A stretch of DNA of 64,000 bases. It comes from Pseudonocardia oceani. GTDB lineage: Bacteria; Actinomycetota; Actinomycetes; Mycobacteriales; Pseudonocardiaceae. This document shows, in pieces, positions 57,137 to 64,000 of the stretch (position 1 is the first letter of the stretch; each line of letters starts with the position of its first letter). The stretch lies in the NCBI RefSeq assembly GCF_019263585.2, contig NZ_JADQDF010000001.1, positions 3,906,001-3,970,000 of the forward strand, in the 5' to 3' direction. The position numbers were made by a program, and so were the translations under genes. Under the pieces are notes generated by a model. The model ran no database searches. It worked only from the letters and a program-made list of their open reading frames with translations, and was not told the origin of the DNA.

Positions 57137-58588
57137 CTACTGTGAGTGCAACCGCGCCGCCCGCAGCGCCGACCGCCGGACCTTCCCCGTGTCCTCCCGC
57201 AGCGGCCCCTCCACGCGCTCCCACGTCCGCGGGACCTTGTTGGCGGTGAGCCGGGCGGCGACGTGGGCCCGCAGGTCCTCGTCCGAGACCGCCCCGTCCA
57301 CCTGCACCAGCGCGTGCACCCGCGCCCCGAGGTCCTCGTCGGGCAGGCCGATGACGCAGCACGACAGCACGCGCGGGTGGTCGGCCAGCGCCGCCTCCAC
57401 CTCGGCCGGGTAGACGTTCGAGCCGCCGACGAGGATGAGGTCGCTGCGGCGGTCGGCGAGGTACAGGTAGCCGTCGGCGTCCATGTGCCCGAGGTCGCCG
57501 ATCGTCTCCCAGCCGTCGTGGGCCCGGGCGATCGCCCCGAGGTAGCGGTAGGGCACGGCGTCGGGCGGGTAGCGCATCCACACCTCGCCGACCTCGCCCA
57601 CCGGCAGCGGCCGCGCCTCCTCGTCACCGATGCGGATCTCGCCCCACGTCGTTCGGCCGACCGAGCCGGGGTGCGCCAGCCACTCGACGCCGTCGATCTG
57701 GCAGCCGGCCTGCGACTCCGTGCCCGCGTACAGCTCGACGACCTTCTCCGGACCCAGCCAGTCGATCCAGGCCCGCTTCACCGGCTCCGGGCAGGGCGCG
57801 CCGACGTGCAGCAGCGTCTGCACGCCCGACAGGTCGGCCGCCGCCCGCACCTCCTCGGGCAGGCGCAGGATCCGCCCCATCAGCGTCGGCACGGCGTAGA
57901 ACCAGTGGACGCGGTGGCGGCTCACGGCCTCGAGCACGTGCGCCCCGTCGAACCGGTCGAGCACCAGCAGTGGGCAGCCGCGCAGCAGCGCGATCAGCGA
58001 GAACATGAACGGCGCGTTGTGGTAGAGCGGGGCCGTCACGGCGAAGACGTCACCCGGTCCGCCGATCCGCAGCCGCTCCGCACGCTCGGTCACGGCGTCC
58101 GTCCAGCCGGGCTGGCCCGCCACGATGATCTTCGGACGTCCGGTGCTCCCGCCCGACGTCGGCGCCTTCCAGCTCGGCGGCAGCGCCGGGGGGAGCGGGT
58201 CGGCCGACTGCGCCGGGTCGGGCCTCCAGTCCGGGGGCAGCGACGGGCGGTCGGCCGCCGCCAGCCCGACGACGACGGGCGAGCCCGCGATCTCCAGCAG
58301 CGCGGAGAGCTCCGCGGGCGGCAGCTTCGCCGACACCGGCTGCGGCACCGCCCCGAGCTTCCACGCGCCGAGCACGGCGGCGTAGAAGGGGAAGCCGTTG
58401 CCGAGGCCGATCGTGACGAGGTCGTCCTGCCGCACGCCGAGGGCGCGGAACTCCCGCGCGGCCCGGTTGGAGGCGGCCGCCAGCTCCGCGCGGGTGACGT
58501 CGCCGTCGGGCGCGTGCAGCGCGACGGCGTCGGGGTCCAGAGCGGCGAGGCGGTCGAAACCCCGGCCCACGGGGATGTGGTCGTCCAT
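57137..58588 (-). CDS. AMP-dependent acyl-CoA ligase
   Basis: A 483-residue ANL-superfamily ligase. The P-loop is TSGGSTGRPKII, followed by YHNAPFMFS, FYAVPTLMGRIL, ELYAGTESQAGC, the hinge region LYLADRRSDLILVGGSNVYPAEVE and the adenylation lysine in REDTGKVRRSAL. PTLM and YHN are seen in the group that activates steroid-side-chain or bile-acid-like acids, but other substrates are possible. The heterodimeric acyl-CoA dehydrogenases at 60-62 kb fit the same catabolic pathway. Confidence 0.9.
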   Translation of the reverse strand: MDDHIPVGRGFDRLAALDPDAVALHAPDGDVTRAELAAASNRAAREFRALGVRQDDLVTIGLGNGFPFYAAVLGAWKLGAVPQPVSAKLPPAELSALLEIAGSPVVVGLAAADRPSLPPDWRPDPAQSADPLPPALPPSWKAPTSGGSTGRPKIIVAGQPGWTDAVTERAERLRIGGPGDVFAVTAPLYHNAPFMFSLIALLRGCPLLVLDRFDGAHVLEAVSRHRVHWFYAVPTLMGRILRLPEEVRAAADLSGVQTLLHVGAPCPEPVKRAWIDWLGPEKVVELYAGTESQAGCQIDGVEWLAHPGSVGRTTWGEIRIGDEEARPLPVGEVGEVWMRYPPDAVPYRYLGAIARAHDGWETIGDLGHMDADGYLYLADRRSDLILVGGSNVYPAEVEAALADHPRVLSCCVIGLPDEDLGARVHALVQVDGAVSDEDLRAHVAARLTANKVPRTWERVEGPLREDTGKVRRSALRAARLHSQ

Positions 58589-58613
58589 CGTCCCTCCGGT
58601 TAGCGTTGAGCGA

Positions 58614-59375
58614 GTGATCGACGAGACGCCCGAGTACACCACGCGCACCCTGCCGTTCGAGGGCATCGACAACGTCCGCGACGTCGGCGGTCTCCCGCTC
58701 GCCGGCGGCGGCACGACCCGCTCCGGCGTCCTGCTGCGCAGCGGCTCGCTGCACTTCGCCACCCCCGACGACGTCACCCGCCTCGTCGACGGCTTCGGCC
58801 TCTCGCTGGTGCTCGACCTCCGCACCCCCCGCGAGGTCGACCGCGACGGCCCCACGCCCGTGTCCGCGGCAGGCGTCGAGACGGTGACGCTGACGTTCAT
58901 CGGCGAGAGCCGCGACTACCTCCCCGAGACCGGCGACGACACCGACCCGCTGTTGCGCAACTACCTCGGCTACCTCGGCGACCACCCCGCCAACGTGGCC
59001 GAGGCCGTGCGCCGCCTGGCCGCGGAGGACGCCGGGCCCGCCCTCGTGCACTGCGCCGCGGGCAAGGACCGCACCGGGGTCCTCGTCGCGCTCGTGCTCG
59101 ACGCGGTCGGCGTCGAGCGGGAGGCGGTGGTGGCCGACTACGCGCTGTCGGCGGAGAACGTCGAGGGGATGTGGCGGCGCTGGACCACCGCGGCGGGCGA
59201 GGAGATGCCCGCCGACCTCACCCCGCACCTGCCCCGCGCGGTCGTGATGGAGGCCGTGCTGGCCCACCTCGACACGGAGTACGGCACCGACGGGACGGGC
59301 GGCGCCGCCGGCTGGCTGCGCGCCAACGGCCTCGACGACGCCGCGCTGGAACGCCTGCGGCAGCGGCTCGCCTGA
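58614..59375 (+). CDS. Protein tyrosine phosphatase (PtpB-like)
   Basis: A 253-residue phosphatase of the Tyr_phosphatase_3/PtpB type. The N-terminal NVRDVGGLP motif is typical. The catalytic loop is HCAAGKDRTG, with C(x)5R complete and Lys/Asp in the PtpB pattern that gives lipid and phosphoprotein activity. It diverges from the ligase. No secretion signal. A palindrome of the CGTGAGTGGCGA family lies between it and the PIN gene. Confidence 0.93.
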   Translation: MIDETPEYTTRTLPFEGIDNVRDVGGLPLAGGGTTRSGVLLRSGSLHFATPDDVTRLVDGFGLSLVLDLRTPREVDRDGPTPVSAAGVETVTLTFIGESRDYLPETGDDTDPLLRNYLGYLGDHPANVAEAVRRLAAEDAGPALVHCAAGKDRTGVLVALVLDAVGVEREAVVADYALSAENVEGMWRRWTTAAGEEMPADLTPHLPRAVVMEAVLAHLDTEYGTDGTGGAAGWLRANGLDDAALERLRQRLA

Positions 59376-59382
59376 CGCAGGT

Positions 59383-59424
59383 CGTGAGTGGCGACCAGGG
59401 CTCCAGCCCTGGTCGCCACTCACG
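59383..59424. repeat. 42-bp palindrome (family CGTGAGTGGCGA), phosphatase-PIN gap
   Basis: CGTGAGTGGCGACCAGGGCT (59383-59402) pairs perfectly over 20 bp with 59405-59424, 2-nt loop. It shares the outer 12 bp with the copies at 9841 and 62398, but the inner arm differs and is fully complementary. It lies between convergent genes. Confidence 0.94.
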
Positions 59425-59812
59425 GCAGTTCTTCGATCGCCACCCCGGTGTCGAGCTTGCGCAGCGCCCACGGCTCGCCCGTGACCGCCGGCCACCCGCG
59501 CCGCCGGGCGCTGAGCGTGACCTGCCCGGCCGACAGGTCGTCGCCCCCGGACTCGGCCATGAGCAGGCCAGACTCCTGCGCGGCGCGCGGGTCGAGCTGG
59601 TCGATCACGGTGATGGGCAGGTCGAGGAGCACACCCAGCGCGGCGTGGTGCTCGGGGGAGAGCACCGACCAGGCCCGGCTCAGCGCGGCGCTGGGCACCG
59701 CGAGCACGATGTTGGCCTCGACGGCGGCCCAGACCAGGGCGCGGACGTAGACCGGACGGCCGGTGGCGAAGGCGATGAGCGCGGAGGCGTCGAGGACGCG
59801 GCCGCCGATCAC
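59420..59812 (-). CDS. PIN-domain protein (VapC-like toxin)
   Basis: A 130-residue protein. VLDASALIAFATG holds the first PIN Asp (D8). Further acidic residues that would be needed are less clear (DQLDPRAAQESGLLMA gives DPxxAxxxG), so activity is unproven. It overlaps the end of the palindrome by 5 bp. The antitoxin gene ends 25 bp upstream. Together they form a VapBC-type pair. Confidence 0.72.
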   Translation of the reverse strand: MIGGRVLDASALIAFATGRPVYVRALVWAAVEANIVLAVPSAALSRAWSVLSPEHHAALGVLLDLPITVIDQLDPRAAQESGLLMAESGGDDLSAGQVTLSARRRGWPAVTGEPWALRKLDTGVAIEELP

Positions 59813-59837
59813 AGGCTGGCACCCATGCGCGGCGCCC

Positions 59838-60080
59838 CTAGACCGCGGCCGCGGGCGGCGCGAGCCGCAGCGTGCGACGGGCCTCGTCGAGCTCGTCGGG
59901 CGGGGGCGGGCCGCCGTAGAGGTCCTCGAGGGTGGCCAGGGTCCGCTCGCGGACCTGGCGCGCGGCCACGGCCTCGGCGATGTAGGCGGACATGCTCGAC
60001 GCCGCGCCCCGGCGCACCGCACCGCGGGCCTCGGCGACCAGTTCGGCCGGCAGGCTCACCGTCACACGCTCGCTGCGCAT
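59838..60080 (-). CDS. RHH antitoxin (VapB-like)
   Basis: An 80-residue protein with an N-terminal ribbon-helix-helix (ERVTVSLPAELVAEARGAV) followed by helical SMSAYIAEAVAARQVRERTLATLEDLYG and a proline-rich C-terminus for toxin contact. ATG 60080 begins at the strand. It precedes the PIN gene and diverges from the acyl-CoA dehydrogenase gene. Confidence 0.8.
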   Translation of the reverse strand: MRSERVTVSLPAELVAEARGAVRRGAASSMSAYIAEAVAARQVRERTLATLEDLYGGPPPPDELDEARRTLRLAPPAAAV

Positions 60081-60181
60081 GGCCGGAAGGGTACGCAGAC
60101 CGCGCCGCTCACGCACACGGCGCTGCGGGGTTACTGCTCGGTATGCCAAGGTGGGCGGTACCGCGCGAGGAGGCCGTGAAC

Positions 60182-61351
60182 ATGGATCTGACCTACACCG
60201 CCGCCGAGGAGGAGTTCCGCAGCGAGCTGCGCTCCTGGCTCTCGGCGAACATCCCGAACGAGTGGACGCGTCCCGGCTTCTGGGAGTCCCTCGACGACGA
60301 CGAGAACTTCCGGCTGCGCCGCGACTGGGAGCGCGACAAGGCGCTCGCCGGCTACGCGGGCATCCAGTGGCCCACCGAGTACGGCGGGCGCGGTGGCACG
60401 CCGGGCATGAAGGCGATCTACGACGCCGAGATGGTCCTGGCCGACGCGCCGCGCTCGGTCAACCCGCTCGCCCTGACGTTCCTCGCCCCGACCGTGATGG
60501 CGATCGGCACGGACGCGCAGAAGAAGGAGATCATCGGCCCGCTGCTGCGCAACGAGGTCATCTGGTGCCAGGGCTTCTCCGAGCCCGGTGCCGGCTCCGA
60601 CCTCGCGGCCGTCGCCACGAAGGGCGTCCGCGACGGCGACGACTTCGTCGTCAACGGGCAGAAGGTGTGGACCACCAACGCCGTGCACGGCGACAAGATC
60701 TTCACCCTCGTGCGCACCGAGGCGGGCTCGCAGAAGCACCGCGGCATCTCGATGCTGCTCATCGACATGCACCAGGACGGCGTCGACGCCCGCCCGCTCA
60801 AGCAGATGAGCGGCGCGAGCGAGTTCGGCGAGGTCTTCTTCTCCGACGCCCGCGTGCCCGCCACCGAGGTCCTCGGCGAGATCGGCGAGGGCTGGCGCAC
60901 CGCCATGCTCCTGCTGTCCTTCGAGCGCGGCGCATCGGGCATCGCGCAGTACACCGAGTTCCGGCGCCAGTACGACGAGGTCGTCGACGTGGCGAAGCGG
61001 CTCGGGCGCGACACCGACCCCGTGATCCGGGGCAAGCTCGCCCGCGTCCTCACCGACCTGGAGTGCCTGCGCTACCACGCCATGCACGTGCAGACCCAGG
61101 TCGAGCAGGGCCGCGACCTCGGCTTCGAGGCGTCGATGACCAAGCTCATCTGGTCGGAGCCCTCGCAGGACCTCTGGGAGGTCTTCGACGAGATCCTGGG
61201 CGAGGACGCCACGCTCGACACCCTCGGCGACCTCGACCTGCGCCCGCTGCACGCCCAGGCGATGTGGTCGCGGTCGGTCACCATCTGGGGCGGCTCCTCG
61301 CAGGTCCAGCGCAACGTCACCGCCGAGCGCGTGCTCGGCCTGCCCCGATAG
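60182..61351 (+). CDS. Acyl-CoA dehydrogenase, first subunit
   Basis: A 389-residue FAD enzyme. IQWPTEYGGRGG, WCQGFSEPGAGSDLA and VNGQKVWTTNA are ACAD signatures of the N-terminal and middle domains; IWGGSSQVQRNV lies near the C-terminus. GGAGG 8 bp before the ATG fits the start. It probably works with the next gene's product as an alpha2beta2 heterotetramer, as known for actinobacterial FadE pairs. Substrate likely the acyl-CoA made by the nearby ligase. Confidence 0.93.
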   Translation: MDLTYTAAEEEFRSELRSWLSANIPNEWTRPGFWESLDDDENFRLRRDWERDKALAGYAGIQWPTEYGGRGGTPGMKAIYDAEMVLADAPRSVNPLALTFLAPTVMAIGTDAQKKEIIGPLLRNEVIWCQGFSEPGAGSDLAAVATKGVRDGDDFVVNGQKVWTTNAVHGDKIFTLVRTEAGSQKHRGISMLLIDMHQDGVDARPLKQMSGASEFGEVFFSDARVPATEVLGEIGEGWRTAMLLLSFERGASGIAQYTEFRRQYDEVVDVAKRLGRDTDPVIRGKLARVLTDLECLRYHAMHVQTQVEQGRDLGFEASMTKLIWSEPSQDLWEVFDEILGEDATLDTLGDLDLRPLHAQAMWSRSVTIWGGSSQVQRNVTAERVLGLPR

Positions 61352-61360
61352 GGAGTCACC

Positions 61361-62392
61361 GTGTTCTTCGCCCTCGATGAGGACCAGCAGGCGTTCGACG
61401 GTGCGGTCCGCTCCTACCTGGCCGGGCGCTTCGACCTCGAGGCCGTGCGCGGCGTGTTCGAGGGAGTGGGCGGGGCCGACGGTGCAGCCGACGGCCACCC
61501 CGCCTCCCTGTGGAAGGCCGCCGCCGAGCAGGGCTGGCTCGCCGTGACCGTCCCCGAGGAGCACGACGGCCTCGGCCTCGGGCTGGTGGAGGCCCAGGTG
61601 ATCGGCCGCGCGCTGGGTGCGGGCGCCGCGCCCGGGCCGTGGCGCGGCACCGTGCTCGCCGCGGAGGCGGTCCGGCTCGCCGGCTCACCCGAGCAGCAGG
61701 CCGCGTGGCTGCCGCGGCTCGCCTCCGGCGACGCGGTCGGCGCGTTCACCCTGCGCGGCAGCGCGCCGGGCACGCTCCCGGCCGTCGAGTACGGGGCGCT
61801 GGCCGACGTCGTCGTCGCCCGTTCCGGCGACGGGCTCGTGCTCGTCACCGGCGCCACCGCCACCCCGCAGGGCTCCTACGACGGCACGACGCGGCTCGCG
61901 TCCGTCGAGGCGGGCGAGGGGGAGGCGCTGCCCGGCGCCACCGCCGCGGTCGTCGCCGAGCTGGAGGCCCGGGCCACCGTGCTCGTGGCCGCCGACCTGG
62001 CCGGGATCGCCCGCGAGGCGATCACCCGCACCGTCGCCTACGACAAGGACCGCCAGCAGTTCGGCGTGCCGGTCGGCTCGTTCCAGGCGATCAAGCACGC
62101 GCTGGCCGACCTGCACGTGGCGGTCACGCTGGCCGAGCACGCGGTGCTCTACGCGGCGCACGCCGTCGACACCGGGCTCGACGGGGCCGACCTCGCCGTC
62201 GCCGTCGCGAAGGCGAAGGCGGGCGACGCGGCCGTCGCGGCGACCCAGGCGATGATCCAGTACCACGGCGGCATCGGGTACACGTGGGAGCACGAGGCGC
62301 ACTTCTTCTACAAGCGTGCCAAGCGGCTCGCCGGCCAGTTCGGTGACGCCGACGCCCACCGCGCCCGCATCGCCGAGCTGACGATCGGCTGA
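61361..62392 (+). CDS. Acyl-CoA dehydrogenase, second subunit
   Basis: A 343-residue ACAD-like protein, shorter than the first. AAEQGWLAVTVPEEHDGLGLG and a shortened middle domain precede the helical C-terminus with RQQFGVPVGSFQAIKHALADL, and IQYHGGIGYTWEHEAHFFYKRAK. The pattern (one long, one short ACAD with the GGIGYTWEHE motif) is that of heteromeric FadE pairs in steroid catabolism. GTG with GGAG; 9 bp after the first gene. Confidence 0.92.
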   Translation: MFFALDEDQQAFDGAVRSYLAGRFDLEAVRGVFEGVGGADGAADGHPASLWKAAAEQGWLAVTVPEEHDGLGLGLVEAQVIGRALGAGAAPGPWRGTVLAAEAVRLAGSPEQQAAWLPRLASGDAVGAFTLRGSAPGTLPAVEYGALADVVVARSGDGLVLVTGATATPQGSYDGTTRLASVEAGEGEALPGATAAVVAELEARATVLVAADLAGIAREAITRTVAYDKDRQQFGVPVGSFQAIKHALADLHVAVTLAEHAVLYAAHAVDTGLDGADLAVAVAKAKAGDAAVAATQAMIQYHGGIGYTWEHEAHFFYKRAKRLAGQFGDADAHRARIAELTIG

Positions 62393-62397
62393 CCCCT

Positions 62398-62439
62398 CGT
62401 GAGTGGCGATCGTGGCCAGGGCCACGATCGCCACTCACG
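62398..62439. repeat. 42-bp palindrome (family CGTGAGTGGCGA), after the dehydrogenases
   Basis: CGTGAGTGGCGATCGTGGCC (62398-62417) pairs perfectly over 20 bp with 62420-62439, 2-nt loop AG. It begins 6 bp after the second ACAD stop and is probably its terminator. Confidence 0.95.
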
Positions 62440-62451
62440 GGCTGGGATCGG

Positions 62452-62544
62452 TCACGTCAGCGACGCCAGGGAGAACGTCGCGAAGGCCGCGATGAAGCAG
62501 AGTGCGACGTAGTTCACGAGCCGTCGCAGGAGGAACCCCGCCGT
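62452..62544 (-). pseudogene. N-terminal relic of an ABC peptide-transporter permease
   Basis: In one reverse frame the sequence reads GFLLRRLVNYVALCFIAAFA then TFSLASLT and a stop. The LLRRLxNYxxLxFIA pattern is the start of DppB/OppB-like permeases. The expected ATG codon reads ACG (62544-62542) and the frame stops after about 30 codons. A real short protein starting at the internal GTG is possible but unlikely. The remainder of the gene is absent. Confidence 0.5.
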
Positions 62545-62796
62545 ACCCCCTCCTCGCTCCCGCCGGCGGATCGCGCCGCACCGGGCCTCGCCGAACGACC
62601 GGATGTCGGTGGTCCGATCGGGCTAGTGGCGGGTACTCGGGGGAGCCGCGTGTGTGGTCGGCGTGAAGCGGGGCGCGTTCGGGTCCTGATCCGGTCACAC
62701 GCAGCCGCGAGGTGGTCGTCCGGGGGTGCTCCGGGCGTTACGCCGTCCGGTCCCGGTCGGCCTGCAGGGGCGGCAGCGGGATGGCACGGTGGTCGC
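62545..62796. other. Intergenic region before padR
   Basis: About 250 bp with no recognised gene. It contains the padR promoter region; no clear operator or hairpin was found. Confidence 0.4.
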
Positions 62797-63312
62797 ATGC
62801 CACCCGCCAGGGCGACGCCCGTCAACGCCACCGCCGCCGCACTGCTGGGCCTGCTGCACTCGGGCCCGATGAGCGGCGGCGAGCTCGTGGCGCAGGCGGG
62901 CGAGCGGTTCGGCCCGTTCTTCGCGGTCACCCGCAGCCAGGTCTACCGCGAGCTCCCCGCGCTCGCCGAGGCCGGACTGCTCAAGCTCGGCAAGCAGGGC
63001 CCCCGGGCGTCGCAGCAGTACGCGATCACCGCCGCGGGGAAGCGCTCGTTCACCGCCTGGCTGGCGTCGGGCCCCCCGTCCGACCCGGTCCGCAGCCCGC
63101 TCGTGCTCCGGCTGCTGCACGCCGGCTCGCTCACCCCCAAGCAGCGCGCCGGTCTCGTCGGTGGCGCCCGCGAGGCCTACAGCGAGCGGCTCGCCGCCGC
63201 GAAGGCCACGGCGAAGGGCGAGCCCGACCCGTACCGCAAGGCCGTGGCCGACTTCGTCGTCGCCCACACCCGGGCCATGCTGCGCCTGCTGGACGCCGTC
63301 CCGGACGTCTGA
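62797..63312 (+). CDS. PadR-family transcriptional regulator
   Basis: A 171-residue winged-helix protein. The fold's LLGLLHSGPMSGGELVAQAGERFGPFFAVTRSQVYRELPALAEAGLL is typical of PadR; a C-terminal helical domain follows. The ligand and targets are unknown. The ATG at 62797 directly precedes MPPARATPVNATAAALLGLL. It lies 23 bp upstream of prfB. Confidence 0.92.
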   Translation: MPPARATPVNATAAALLGLLHSGPMSGGELVAQAGERFGPFFAVTRSQVYRELPALAEAGLLKLGKQGPRASQQYAITAAGKRSFTAWLASGPPSDPVRSPLVLRLLHAGSLTPKQRAGLVGGAREAYSERLAAAKATAKGEPDPYRKAVADFVVAHTRAMLRLLDAVPDV

Positions 63313-63335
63313 GGCCGCCGCGTACCCTGGAGCGT

Positions 63336-64000
63336 TGTGAACCCCGACGCCGCGGCCGACCTCAAGGAACTCGCCACCACCCTGGAGAGCATCGAGGCGG
63401 TCACCGACCTGCCCGCGCTGCGCGTCGAGATCGCCGACCTCGAGGACCAGGCGGGCCAGCCCGACCTGTGGAACAACCCGGACGAGGCGCAGAAGGTCAC
63501 CAGCCGGCTGGCCTACGCCACCGGTGACGTCCGCCGGCTCGAGGAGCTTCGCCGCCGCCTCGACGACCTCCCGCTGCTCTACGAGCTGGCCGAGGACGAG
63601 AAGGACGAGGGCGCCATCGCCGAGGCCGATGCGGAGCGCACCAAGCTGCGTGCCGACATCGAGGCCCTCGAGGTGCGCACGCTGCTGTCCGGCGAGTACG
63701 ACCAGCGCGAGGCGCTCGTGACGATCCGCGCCGGCTCCGGCGGCGTCGACGCGGCCGACTTCGCCGAGATGCTCATGCGCATGTACCTGCGCTGGGCCGA
63801 GCAGCACGGCTACGGCGTCGACGTCTACGACACGTCCTACGCCGAGGAGGCGGGCCTCAAGTCGGCCACCTTCGCCGTCCACACGCCCTACGCCTACGGC
63901 ACGCTCTCGGTCGAGCAGGGCACGCACCGCCTGGTCCGCATCTCGCCGTTCGACAACCAGGGGCGCCGCCAGACCTCCTTCGCCGCCGTCGAGGTGGCGC
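63336..64000 (+). CDS. prfB: Peptide chain release factor 2, N-terminal part (cut by window end)
   Basis: The first ~221 residues of RF2. N-terminal helices ([40 protein letters not shown]) are followed by [24 protein letters not shown] and [22 protein letters not shown] from the PCRF domain. The GGQ loop lies beyond the window. The reading frame is continuous from the GTG: the programmed +1 frameshift found in many bacterial prfB genes is absent, as is usual in actinobacteria. Confidence 0.95.

Noticed and set aside
63336..64000. Programmed frameshift in prfB
   Set aside because: The frame is continuous from the GTG with no in-frame TGA or shift-prone site in the visible part.

Overview
The window is about 75% G+C, uses GTG starts freely, and packs co-directional genes with ATGA/GTGA overlaps. 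It carries actinobacterial markers: whiB7, a mycoredoxin, an arsenate-mycothiol transferase, AdnB-like and UvrD2 helicases, a UPF0182 protein and a class E/F-type sortase. Gene content suggests a Pseudonocardiaceae-like actinomycete; this is inference from content, not a database match. The two ends are cut genes: adnB on the left and prfB on the right.

Layout. 0-4.3 kb: adnB C-terminus, a DoxX-like protein and a TrkA-type K+ channel. 4.3-19.2 kb: a stretch with a two-component system and its likely target, a xylose operon (xylA, xylB, ROK regulator), xthA, an MFS pump, a lipoprotein-sortase pair, proA, and an AraC-controlled nitrilase plus aldoxime dehydratase pair. 19.2-36.2 kb: M16 peptidase pair, nudC, mycoredoxin, uvrD2, whiB7 with a long attenuator leader, an ABC1 kinase, a cyclodehydratase-like protein, metallopeptidases, a PDZ-Lon protease and UPF0182. 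From memory this order matches the M. tuberculosis Rv3201c-Rv3193c block, so the 4.3-19.2 kb stretch looks inserted. 36.4 kb: initiator tRNA. 36.7-43.4 kb: a CDF metal exporter and an arsenic resistance island (arsR, acr3, three arsC-type genes, a flavoprotein, an ArsR-acetyltransferase fusion). 43.4-50.2 kb: MarR regulator, DUF3040, Usp, then a reverse-strand operon of RHH regulator, DUF4097, ABC exporter and P450, plus a methyltransferase. 50.2-57 kb: acyltransferase, S4 protein, transglycosylase, queA-like gene with an SDR and soxR, and a secreted hydrolase. 57-64 kb: acyl-CoA ligase, tyrosine phosphatase, PIN/RHH toxin-antitoxin pair, paired acyl-CoA dehydrogenases, a permease relic, PadR, and prfB.

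The most interesting non-coding content is (1) the whiB7 leader, which has a 59-codon upstream ORF, a strong intrinsic terminator and a mutually exclusive antiterminator pairing, and (2) several families of large intergenic palindromes built from repeated arms. One 42-bp family occurs three times, with a conserved outer arm and an inner arm that changes in compensated fashion; another brackets a single AbiEi/DUF559-like gene. Good operator candidates were found for the ROK, AraC, both ArsR, MarR, RHH, SoxR and OmpR-type regulators.
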